Assembly: GCA_963785125.1 (NCBI GenBank)
Contig: CAWATU010000001.1
Span: 620,001-684,000, forward strand
Reading direction: 5' to 3'
Source of the DNA: QHXN01 sp963785125
Lineage (GTDB): Bacteria > Acidobacteriota > Blastocatellia > Pyrinomonadales > Pyrinomonadaceae
DNA: 64,000 nucleotides
Within the stretch, counting starts at the first letter, position 1. The number at the start of each line of letters is the position of its first letter. Positions 17,363 through 24,911 of the stretch are shown piece by piece. The notes under the pieces were generated by a model, which ran no database searches, was not told where the DNA came from, and saw nothing but the letters and a program-made list of their open reading frames with translations. Made by a program: the position numbers and the translations under genes.

Positions 17363-17889
17363 TAGCCTCCCGCCTCCGCCGCCCGGCCGCCCGCCGCGAG
17401 CGCCGCCAGGGTCTCAGCCGCCTCGCCCGCGAACTCGTCCGGGCAGGTAGCCGCTGTCGGGACGTGGTTGCTGACGATGGAGCCCGCGCCGGCGAGCGTG
17501 TCCGTCTGCCCGTCCGTGTTCAGAAAGACGAGGCGCTTGCCCCGCTCCGCGTAGTAGATGTGGTCGTTGACCAGCTGCCCGCCGTAGAGAGCTTCCAGGC
17601 CAACCCACCTCGCCGGCGCGCTCTGGCCGGGCGCGAAGACCTGCGAGCGCGCCGGGTTGAACAGCAGCCCCGCGAGCGTGTCGGTGTCGAACTCCCCGGC
17701 CGCTATGACTGCGGCGAAGGGCTTCTGCATCTGCCGAAAGCGGACGGGGTCGGCGGCGACCCTCCGGGCGAGAAGCTCCAGGGCCACAGGGGTCAGCGCA
17801 ATCAGTCGCGGGATAATGCTTTCGCCGACGGCGTAACGGCGCGCGCGCAACGCCTCATAGGCTATTGTGACGAGTTCGTCCTGCGTCAT
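17362..17889 (-). CDS. Connector-like structural protein, first copy of a tandem family
   Basis: This 175-residue protein is the paralogue of the next two gene products. It has an N-terminal helix bundle (TQDELVTIAYEALRARRYAV), then LLFNPARSQVFAPG and HIYYAERGKRLVFLNTDGQ, and a short alanine-rich tail. It overlaps the upstream gene by ATGA. The role is inferred from context as a head-to-tail joining or tail-tube part. Confidence 0.6.
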   Translation of the reverse strand: MTQDELVTIAYEALRARRYAVGESIIPRLIALTPVALELLARRVAADPVRFRQMQKPFAAVIAAGEFDTDTLAGLLFNPARSQVFAPGQSAPARWVGLEALYGGQLVNDHIYYAERGKRLVFLNTDGQTDTLAGAGSIVSNHVPTAATCPDEFAGEAAETLAALAAGGRAAEAGG

Positions 17890-18593
17890 CGCGCGGCCTC
17901 CTGGGCGAGTTGCAACGGGGGCAGGGCCATCACCCCGCTCTTGATCTCTTCAAACCCCGCCGCCGCGTAAGATTGAATAACAGGAAGGAACCGCCCCTTG
18001 TCGCCCTCCTTCGGGGCCGTGATGTACGCCTCGGCGAGCACCAAATCTTCCATATCTACGGGAGCCTGGCAGGCGCCCGTCTTCGTGAAGACGGCGACCT
18101 TGCATTTACCCTTCGTGCCGGTGAAGAAGAGGTGCAGACCGAGCGCGAGGTAGTAGCAGGCGAGCAGGGAGCCTTCGGCGTTATGCGCCGTCGCCCCGTA
18201 GACGCCGCCCGCGCGCCATCGCTCGATGTCATCGACCGTCAAAGCCTCGTCGTGTTTGCCGGGCCGCCAGACCCCGTCCGCGGCCGCCTTGATGAACACC
18301 TGCTCCGGCGGGCCGATGTGCGTCGGGAGAATCAGCCCGCCGTGGTCTATCTCGGCCGAGTCCGTTAAGAACTGCGAGCGGTAGCCGTGCCCGAGCGCGC
18401 CCGCGATTGTTCTGCACACGCGTGCGTCTGCGGCGAGTATCGCCTTGTCGAGTTCCGTGTCGTTGCGGCGCGTGTCACGGTCGGCCGCAGGCACCGCGGC
18501 AATGGATGTCGTCCACGTGCCGGACTGCGCGGCGTTGAAGAGGCCGATGAGCCGGCCCCGGACTGTGGTCAGGTCGCACGCGGTGAAAGGCAT
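17886..18593 (-). CDS. Putative head-tail adaptor protein
   Basis: A 235-residue protein with an N-terminal helix-rich half (DTRRNDTELDKAILAADARV) and a mixed C-terminal half. A short aromatic stretch (SLLACYYLALGLHLFFTG) could be a buried helix. Size and position, between the 255-residue adaptor-like gene and the connector family, suit a podoviral adaptor. No family was recognised. Confidence 0.5.
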   Translation of the reverse strand: MPFTACDLTTVRGRLIGLFNAAQSGTWTTSIAAVPAADRDTRRNDTELDKAILAADARVCRTIAGALGHGYRSQFLTDSAEIDHGGLILPTHIGPPEQVFIKAAADGVWRPGKHDEALTVDDIERWRAGGVYGATAHNAEGSLLACYYLALGLHLFFTGTKGKCKVAVFTKTGACQAPVDMEDLVLAEAYITAPKEGDKGRFLPVIQSYAAAGFEEIKSGVMALPPLQLAQEAAR

Positions 18594-19360
18594 CAGTTGC
18601 CCCCGATGGGAAGGTAGGCGCGCGGGCGCCGCCCGCCGCCGCCCCGCCGGAAGTCGTCGTAGCGCGGCATCGGCACGGTAGATGGCTCGCGCGACCGCTC
18701 AAGGTGCTCTTTGTAGCGGGCGTCGCCGTCCGCGATCTGGTCGCGCAGGTCGGGAAGGGTCGCGCGCAGAGAGTCCTTGTAGTCCTTATCTACCGTCCTC
18801 TCTCGCAGCAGGATGTTGATGCAGCGGAGCAGGACCTTGTCTTCGGCCAGACCGACGAAGGCCGAAGGGATCGGGGCCTGCTCGCCCTCCCGCGCCGTGG
18901 AGAGCAGGGGGGACTGGTAGGAGAGCCGCCAGAGGGAAGCGTCGAACTCCGGGCTGTCGAAGTTGAGCTTGATGCGCACGCGGCCGTCGTGCCCGCCGTA
19001 GATGCTCCCCGCGTAGTAGTCCCGGTCGTAGTGGCGCTCCCACGCGTCGAAGGGGACGAGAAAGACCTCCTGCCAGTTCGCTTGTTGGGTAGGTGAGGCG
19101 TAGTAGCCGCGCTCCAGGCGGACGGCCTCGAAGTCGGTCACGCCGGGGAGGTCGATGATGTAATCAATCTCGTCGGGGACGAACTGGACGGGCGCGACCA
19201 CCGTGCGGCGCGAGCGCCCCTTCAGGGACTCGTCCTGCACCATCTCGTCGAAGACCTTGTCGAACTCGCGCTTGACCGCCGGATGAGGCAGCACGCCCTC
19301 GTCCGGACGCCCGAGCGCCAGATAGACGGCCGCGATAGTCTCGCCGACGGTACTGAGCAT
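18593..19360 (-). CDS. Putative head-completion/adaptor protein
   Basis: This 255-residue protein opens with an adaptor-like helical start (TVGETIAAVYLALGRPDEG), has a beta-rich middle (DYIIDLPGVTDFEAVRLERG, RVRIKLNFDSPEFD) and a helical, arginine-rich tail. This resembles podoviral tail-tube A/adaptor proteins that sit under the portal. The start abuts the gene for a signal-peptide protein upstream. Confidence 0.5.
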   Translation of the reverse strand: MLSTVGETIAAVYLALGRPDEGVLPHPAVKREFDKVFDEMVQDESLKGRSRRTVVAPVQFVPDEIDYIIDLPGVTDFEAVRLERGYYASPTQQANWQEVFLVPFDAWERHYDRDYYAGSIYGGHDGRVRIKLNFDSPEFDASLWRLSYQSPLLSTAREGEQAPIPSAFVGLAEDKVLLRCINILLRERTVDKDYKDSLRATLPDLRDQIADGDARYKEHLERSREPSTVPMPRYDDFRRGGGGRRPRAYLPIGGN

Positions 19361-19364
19361 AGGG

Positions 19365-20150
19365 TTACGAGAGGCGCACGAATCGCAGCGTGCATTTGAA
19401 GCCCGTGACGGCGCCGCCGAGCGTGCCGGTCGCCGCGGCGCGCAGCCGGAGCCGGTCGCCGGCGGCGACGATTAAGTTCGCGGCCGTCCCCGTCACGGTT
19501 AGTGAGCGCTTGGCGTGCGCGGCGAGTGCCGTCCCGCCCGTCGCCTTCGTGGTATTGGCGTCCGTCGCCGCGAGCATGGCGGCCGAGCCCGCCCCGGCCT
19601 GGCCCAGGTTCGTGAGGCTGAACGTCACGTAATTCGTGTCGCTGGCGGCCAGGGCGTCCGTCGCCGAGCAGTCCACCCCGGAGAGGGTGCCGACGTAGTT
19701 CGTCACGGCGTAAGAGTCGGTGTTCCCCGTCGTGGTTACCGTCACCACGTCCGACGGCTGGCCGAAGTCGCTGTAGACGCCGACGGTCTCCACCCTCCCG
19801 CTGCGCACCGCCCCGCCGTTCTTGATGACCGTCACGCGGAGGTCGGCCGTCCCGGAAGCGGTGATCGCCCACACCTCGTCGGTGACGCGCTCGTACTCGA
19901 CGAAGGTCTTCGGGTAGACGGGCGTCCCCGTCGAGGCCGTGACGCCAGACGTGCCGCCGAGGTAGGCGACGATGGAGCCGACGTTGGTGACCTGGACGCC
20001 GGTGATCTGCGAGTTCGACGTGACGACCTTGACGGCCGTCGTGGACGGCGCGGAGGCCGTGACGGTCTTCGAGCCGGTCTGCGCGAGAACGGTGCCGGCC
20101 AGCAGTAGCGACGACAGGAGTGCGCAAAGGATGGTGCGCGGGATTTTCAT
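19365..20150 (-). CDS. Secreted or exported virion-type beta protein
   Basis: This 261-residue protein has a Sec signal peptide (residues 1-23, ending TVLA) and a Thr/Ala/Val-rich beta domain (VVTSNSQITGVQVTNVGSIV, FVEYERVTDEVWAITASG). It looks like a bacterial-surface or decoration-type Ig/jelly-roll fold. It lies between the 207-residue gene and the adaptor genes in the structural operon, just after a 30-bp perfect palindrome. An exported head-decoration-like protein is odd; cell-surface display is the alternative. Confidence 0.6.
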   Translation of the reverse strand: MKIPRTILCALLSSLLLAGTVLAQTGSKTVTASAPSTTAVKVVTSNSQITGVQVTNVGSIVAYLGGTSGVTASTGTPVYPKTFVEYERVTDEVWAITASGTADLRVTVIKNGGAVRSGRVETVGVYSDFGQPSDVVTVTTTGNTDSYAVTNYVGTLSGVDCSATDALAASDTNYVTFSLTNLGQAGAGSAAMLAATDANTTKATGGTALAAHAKRSLTVTGTAANLIVAAGDRLRLRAAATGTLGGAVTGFKCTLRFVRLS

Positions 20151-20209
20151 GCTCTTGATCTCCTCCGTACGGGCGGTGCGCCCCGATTAAATGAATGGTT
20201 GCGGTTTGC

Positions 20210-20239
20210 GGGACGGGCCAAAACGTTTTGGCCCGTCCC
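20210..20239. repeat. Perfect 30-bp palindrome with AAAACGTTTT core
   Basis: The left half 20210-20224 is the exact reverse complement of 20225-20239. It lies between two minus-strand genes, about 10 bp after a stop and 60 bp before the next start. There is no T-run, so a simple terminator is unlikely. Its 14-bp centre recurs at 27851-27873, 36045-36058, 43516-43531 and (one centre base changed) 56265-56278. Confidence 0.8.
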
Positions 20240-20249
20240 CGGGCTGCTG

Positions 20250-20873
20250 CTACTCCGCCGTGCCTCCGCCTGACGCCTTGCCCTTGCGGCTCTTCTTCGC
20301 GCCGCCCTTGCGGCTCTTCCTCTTCGGCGTGGCGGGAGCCTGCGGCCCCGTCGCCTCCGCCGTCTCGGACGAGCGCGCGACGTTCGAGTAGTCGGAGTCC
20401 CCGGCGGTCATCGACGGGTGCGGCGCGACCGGCTTGTTCTCCTGGTCGAGGCCGTAGGGAGAGTTCTGGCTCGGGCGCTCCTGCACCTCGCTCATCGGCA
20501 GGAGCCCCTCGTGCTGGCTCGAAGAGCCGCCCTTCACCTCCGCCCCGGCCGCCGCGGCGTTGACGCGCTTCTGCGCCCGGGCCTGCTTGCCCTTCTCGCC
20601 CTGCGCCACCACCTCCACGATGAAGATGTCGTGCGTCCGGGGCGTGGCCTGCCCCTGTCCCGACATGCGCTGCTCCGCCGTCAGGGTCTGCGAGAGGTCG
20701 GGGCCGAAGGAGACCCTTTCGCGCCCCACCGCGGCCCCGACTATCTCAAGGGAGTCTCGCTCGCGGATGTCCTTGTCCGAGCGGACGACGACGGCGCCGC
20801 CGCCCAGGGGGTGGAAGTGACAGTCTTTGCCCTTGATTTTGCCCGACGGTTTGAGGGTGGTGCGCTCGCCCAC
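20250..20873 (-). CDS. Phage protein with basic low-complexity tail; start uncertain
   Basis: A 207-residue frame with a beta-rich N-terminal domain (GGAVVVRSDKDIRERDSLEI, HDIFIVEVVAQ) and a lysine-rich C terminus (PKRKSRKGGAKKSRKGKA). The GTG at 20873 has no Shine-Dalgarno site. The reading frame continues upstream into sensible protein (TEIVIEV) without a start codon, while an ATG at 20901 with AGGAG ahead is one base out of frame. A one-base error or true frameshift near 20898 would join them. The function is unknown. Confidence 0.55.
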   Translation of the reverse strand: MGERTTLKPSGKIKGKDCHFHPLGGGAVVVRSDKDIRERDSLEIVGAAVGRERVSFGPDLSQTLTAEQRMSGQGQATPRTHDIFIVEVVAQGEKGKQARAQKRVNAAAAGAEVKGGSSSQHEGLLPMSEVQERPSQNSPYGLDQENKPVAPHPSMTAGDSDYSNVARSSETAEATGPQAPATPKRKSRKGGAKKSRKGKASGGGTAE

Positions 20874-20947
20874 CTCGATGACTATCTCTGTGTTCCGGCA
20901 TCGTCTTCTCGCTCCTTAAAAAGTTGGTCGAATCGTACCCCGGGCGG

Positions 20948-22096
20948 CTACTTCTTCTCCTTCAGCAGCCGCTCAAGTAGGGCCGTCTGGGCGCGCTGCC
21001 CCTCGGCGAGCGTGGCGATGATGGCGTCCTGTCGGGCGGTGGCCTCGGCCTGGTTCCTCGCGATCATCTCCTGCACTTCCGCCTGCCTGCGCAGGGCTTC
21101 GGCGACGGCGGCGGCGTTCTCGCCCCCGGCCACGACCGCCTCGCGCACGGCCGTCTGCGCGCGGTCAACGTCGGTGTCCATCGGGAAGGACGGGAACTGC
21201 CCCATGAGGAAGAGGTCGAGGGTGTCGTGGTGGTGCTTTCCTTCGACGCCGCCGTTCTTGCCGACCTGCATCAGGCGGCGGGTCTTCGGCAGGACGCCGT
21301 TGTCGGGGTTTAAGGCGCGGGTCGTGGCCTGCTTGACGGAAGCCGCGACCGCGGAGATGAGCGCCTCCGCGCGGGCCTCCTCGTCGGGGGTGGCGCGGAA
21401 CGGGAACTCGCGCAGTTCGAAGCGGCCGTCGCGGAGGCGCACCATCCGGCTCACTTTCTTCCGGGCGGCGGCATACCTGAAGGCGTCGGGCGCGCCCCGG
21501 CTGAGCCACCCGGGAAAATCTTCGAGCACGAGGCCGGCGGGGCGGCGGCCCGCATCCAGCTCCTCCTCACTTCGCGCCTCGCCCATCACGGCCTCGAAGA
21601 GAAGGAAGGAGAGTTCCAGGCCGCCCTCGTCGGAGGCCATCGACTTCAGTTCGACTAGCCCGTAGCCGCCGAAGGCGGTGAGAAGGTTGTAGACGCTCTC
21701 GGCGGGGCGCTGGTAGACCTGCTCGACCTGCGCGCCCTGCCCCGCGGGGATGTTGCCGCCGAATCCGGGTGAGAAATCGTCCTCCCCCCGACCGGAAGTC
21801 GTATCCGAGCCCCGCCAGGTCCCGATGTTCCCCAAAAGCCCGAAGCCGCCCCGCGGCGCCGGCCCCTTGATCTCCGGCCTCGTCACCGTCGGGAGGACGA
21901 TGGGCTCTAAGCGCGGCAACTCGGGGTAGTGGACGTTGAAGCGAAAGCCGTCGGGGCCGAAGTTCGGGAAAGGCATCCAGGCGTGGAGGCAGAATCGGAC
22001 GGCCTTGATGGTCTCGACCTCTCTCAAGGTCTCTTCGAGGTCGGCCACGCCCGAGCCGCCGTGCTGGTACAACTGCTGTGCGAAATCAGTAGGCAT
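20948..22096 (-). CDS. Virion-associated protein with C-terminal coiled coil
   Basis: A 382-residue protein with a proline/glycine-rich first third, a mixed central part and a clear coiled coil over about 320-380 (RRQAEVQEMIARNQAEATAR). The ATG at 22096 follows GGGG. It lies two genes after the capsid gene. Likely structural; no family recognised. Confidence 0.55.
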   Translation of the reverse strand: MPTDFAQQLYQHGGSGVADLEETLREVETIKAVRFCLHAWMPFPNFGPDGFRFNVHYPELPRLEPIVLPTVTRPEIKGPAPRGGFGLLGNIGTWRGSDTTSGRGEDDFSPGFGGNIPAGQGAQVEQVYQRPAESVYNLLTAFGGYGLVELKSMASDEGGLELSFLLFEAVMGEARSEEELDAGRRPAGLVLEDFPGWLSRGAPDAFRYAAARKKVSRMVRLRDGRFELREFPFRATPDEEARAEALISAVAASVKQATTRALNPDNGVLPKTRRLMQVGKNGGVEGKHHHDTLDLFLMGQFPSFPMDTDVDRAQTAVREAVVAGGENAAAVAEALRRQAEVQEMIARNQAEATARQDAIIATLAEGQRAQTALLERLLKEKK

Positions 22097-22106
22097 AAAG
22101 TCCCCT

Positions 22107-22973
22107 TTAAGCGGGGCGGCGGAAGCGGAAGTCCACGTCGCCGCGTATTGCCGTCATGGAGGGCAGCGAGAAGACCCTCCCCACGGGCTCGCGCAGGGTC
22201 TCCGAGACCATGTCGAGCACCTCGTTAAATTCGCGCAGTTCCCGCTCCTCCTCCGCGCGCGCCCTTAGCCTTTCGCGCTTCGCGCGCATCTCGGCGAGCA
22301 GGTCGGGGAGCCGCACGTTCTCCTCCTCGTAGACGTGTTCGCGCACCAGTTCGACGTAGCGCATGTCGGGCTGGAAGTACCGGCCGTCGTTATCCTCGAC
22401 GGGCACCGACTCGACGGTGCCGGTGGTCGTCTCGCGCTTCATGATGGGGATGTAATCGCCCTGACGCGGCAGGTAGATGTCGTGATGGTCGTAAAGCCCG
22501 GCCGCCACGAGTTGCTCGGCCGTGAGCAGGCGCTCCAGGTACCAGCGCGGCACGCCGAAGTCCACGTACTCGTACTCCCACCACGTGACCTTGACCCACT
22601 TCGGAACCGCTCGCTCGCCCTTGACGCGCTTCACGCGGCCGGCGCGGTTCTTGTAGCAGAGGTTGACGGCGGCCATCCGCCTCCCCTTGAGGTAGCGGAG
22701 CGCCCGCATGGGGCGCATCGTTTTGGAGTTGTGGACGATCTGGGTGGCCTCGACGCAGTCGGAGGTGACGCGCCCTTCGTCCGCAAAAGGCTCGTCGCGG
22801 ATGATGGCCGCGCCGCCCCAGTTGAAGCGCCAGAGGGGGCGGCCGTCGTCCGAGCGCCCGAAGCGGTTCATGGCCTCGACGATCTCAGAGTCGAGCCGTG
22901 GAGCCCGCTTGATCGTCCAGCCCGACTCCGAGTACTCGTAGTAGTCCTGTGTTTGCCGTTCGAGGTCTGCCAT
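22107..22973 (-). CDS. Phage protein of unknown function
   Basis: A 288-residue protein with an aromatic, charged middle (VPKWVKVTWWEYEYVDFG, VPRWYLERLLTAEQL) and a helical, Arg/Glu-rich C-terminal third (LLAEMRAKRERLRARAEEER). The first ATG overlaps the upstream stop as TAATG. It lies in the post-capsid block; possibly a head-associated protein. Confidence 0.5.
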   Translation of the reverse strand: MADLERQTQDYYEYSESGWTIKRAPRLDSEIVEAMNRFGRSDDGRPLWRFNWGGAAIIRDEPFADEGRVTSDCVEATQIVHNSKTMRPMRALRYLKGRRMAAVNLCYKNRAGRVKRVKGERAVPKWVKVTWWEYEYVDFGVPRWYLERLLTAEQLVAAGLYDHHDIYLPRQGDYIPIMKRETTTGTVESVPVEDNDGRYFQPDMRYVELVREHVYEEENVRLPDLLAEMRAKRERLRARAEEERELREFNEVLDMVSETLREPVGRVFSLPSMTAIRGDVDFRFRRPA

Positions 22974-23401
22974 TACGCGTCCGGCCTTTTCGGGGTGGCT
23001 AAGTCCTCCGGGCGGGCGTTAGAGAACATCGCCCCCTGTATGCGGTCGTCAATCGCCGCGTCCTCAAGGATCAGGACCTTCAACCCGTCTCTGCTCTCCT
23101 GCCGAAACAGAACCTCGCAGCGACTCGACACGAACAGAAGGCTGCGAGGCGAGAAAGCCGCCGAGCGCCTGCCCGGTACGACTAACCCGTGCGAGTGTGC
23201 GAGCTTCCTGCGGCCCGGCCCCGAACTCTTGCGTGGAACGATAGCGCCGAAGAGTTGAAGCGAAAGGCCGGGGCGCCGCCGTGACAATGTCACGGGCCCC
23301 GTCGAGCGATTGACGACGACTGTCTTTCTCTCCTTTTCCGGCAGCAGGACGTACTCCCTACGGCGGCAGGCGTGATCCTGTAGGTGCTCGTGCATCTTCA
23401 A
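22973..23401 (-). CDS. Small basic phage protein of unknown function
   Basis: A 142-residue protein with a beta segment (ERKTVVVNRSTGPVTLSRR), a basic middle and an acidic C terminus (LKVLILEDAAIDDRIQG). It follows the capsid gene after a 57-nt stem-loop. It could be a head-stabilising or assembly protein; nothing is recognised. Confidence 0.5.
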   Translation of the reverse strand: MKMHEHLQDHACRRREYVLLPEKERKTVVVNRSTGPVTLSRRRPGLSLQLFGAIVPRKSSGPGRRKLAHSHGLVVPGRRSAAFSPRSLLFVSSRCEVLFRQESRDGLKVLILEDAAIDDRIQGAMFSNARPEDLATPKRPDA

Positions 23402-23431
23402 CCTCCCTCAGATTGAATCCCTGAAAGGTTA

Positions 23432-23488
23432 GTGCGGCGGCGCGACGCTTCAGGGTAAGCGTCTCGGGGGCGACCCGTGCCGCCGCAC
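23432..23488. terminator. Large nested stem-loop after the capsid gene
   Basis: An outer 10-bp stem (23432-23441/23479-23488) encloses a second 7-bp stem (23443-23449/23457-23463). It lies 10 bp after the capsid stop codon in the direction of transcription. The T-run after it is weak, so it may slow or protect transcripts rather than fully terminate. Confidence 0.5.
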
Positions 23489-23498
23489 TGTCTGGCGA

Positions 23499-24851
23499 CT
23501 AAATGAAATCGCGATTAAAAGCGGCCCCTTCAATGCGGCCGTTCGCTCTCGGGTCGAGACAATCCCAGTTGTACTCGGAGAAGATCGTGCTCTGGCGCTG
23601 GTCGAGCCGCTCGCCGTAAGAGTTGATCGGGTTCACGACGTAGCTGCCGCCGTCGAACTCGTACGGCTGCAAGGGCGTTTGAGTCACTTTTTGCCACGTG
23701 TTGAAGTTGATGAAATCGACGTGGCTCGGCGGCACGTCCGGGTCTTTCATGATCTTCCGGCCGTTCCAGTAAGAGTCGCCGGGCGCCATGTCCACCCGGC
23801 CGACCTTCCCGGCGTCGATCTGGCGGACGAACGGCGTGGTATACAACTGCCCTTCCCAATTGAATTCCTGCGCACCGTTCCACCAAATCTGGTGGTCGTT
23901 CGTCGTCCCGTACCCGAGCTTCGACTCCATCTTGGCGAGGAACTCGCGGATGTGTGCGGGGCCGAGCGTGGGACTCCCCGACAGGCGCAGGATGACCGAC
24001 GAGAAGATGGCCGGGTTGGTCGAACGCACAATGCCCTTGTAGGAACCGGTGTCGTCCACGTAGTGGATGAAGCCGGTGGGCATCAGGCCGTAGGAGTTAC
24101 GGAAGACGGCCGTGTCACCCAGGTCCAGATTGGTGGGCGGGGCTTCGCCGAGCGTGACGGGGCCGGTCGCGCCCGAGTCCGAGGTCTTATCGACCGAGAG
24201 AACCGTGTTGTAGAGCGACGAGCCGACGGTTGCTACCCCCCCCGTGCGCTGCACGCCGCCGGGGCTGAAGAATTGGACTTGCTGTCCAGAATCGAAGAGC
24301 CTGTTACCTTGATTCGTGGAGTCCCAACTGAACTCGACGACGTTGCCGCCGGGCTCGCCCGTCACGATGCCGATGGCCGAGGTGTTCGTGCCCTGCAACG
24401 CAAAGAAATTCTCGCGGCGCGCGTACATCTTCAGGGCGGACTGAATGGCGGCGGCGACCGCGGCGTTCCCCGCCCGCTGCATGAGCCGCGGCATGCTTTC
24501 ACCCGCGTACTCCGGGTTCTGCATGATCTGGGTGAGGAACTCGTTCTTGATGCGCTCCAGCGCGCCCGTCCAGCCGATGGACGCCCAGTGCTGGCGGAGC
24601 TGCACGACGCCCATCGCAAAGTCCGGGGCGCTTCCGGCCAGAATCGGCCCTCCCTCGGCCACCGCGAACGCCGAATTGTTCTCTGAAATTTGATATGGAC
24701 TGTAGAGGCCGCCCGGGTTCATCCGGTTGACCTTCTTGACCTTGTCCATCTCCTGAAAGAAGCGCGACTGCGCCACCACCAGGTTTCGCCCCTTGGTGAT
24801 GAGCTTCGGCAGGATGCCGTTGATCGTCGAAGTAGAGATCGTGGAAGCCAC
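23499..24851 (-). CDS. Major capsid protein
   Basis: This 450-residue protein is a HK97-fold type capsid subunit by size and position: it follows the scaffold-like gene and lies in the head cluster. The sequence shows an N-terminal arm (STINGILPKLITKGRNLVVA), a helix-rich P-domain-like region (RIKNEFLTQIMQNPEYAGES, MQRAGNAAVAAAIQSALKMY), an extended beta middle, and a C-terminal region with YWNGRKIMKDPD. The GTG start at 24851 follows AGGAG at good spacing. The N-terminal arm is mimicked by the small gene at 35522-35731. Confidence 0.85.
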   Translation of the reverse strand: MASTISTSTINGILPKLITKGRNLVVAQSRFFQEMDKVKKVNRMNPGGLYSPYQISENNSAFAVAEGGPILAGSAPDFAMGVVQLRQHWASIGWTGALERIKNEFLTQIMQNPEYAGESMPRLMQRAGNAAVAAAIQSALKMYARRENFFALQGTNTSAIGIVTGEPGGNVVEFSWDSTNQGNRLFDSGQQVQFFSPGGVQRTGGVATVGSSLYNTVLSVDKTSDSGATGPVTLGEAPPTNLDLGDTAVFRNSYGLMPTGFIHYVDDTGSYKGIVRSTNPAIFSSVILRLSGSPTLGPAHIREFLAKMESKLGYGTTNDHQIWWNGAQEFNWEGQLYTTPFVRQIDAGKVGRVDMAPGDSYWNGRKIMKDPDVPPSHVDFINFNTWQKVTQTPLQPYEFDGGSYVVNPINSYGERLDQRQSTIFSEYNWDCLDPRANGRIEGAAFNRDFI

Positions 24852-24911
24852 CGCGGTTTCTCCTCATGGGCGCGCTCCGAGCGCGCGGTGCCGATGCCGT
24901 AGCCGAAGACC

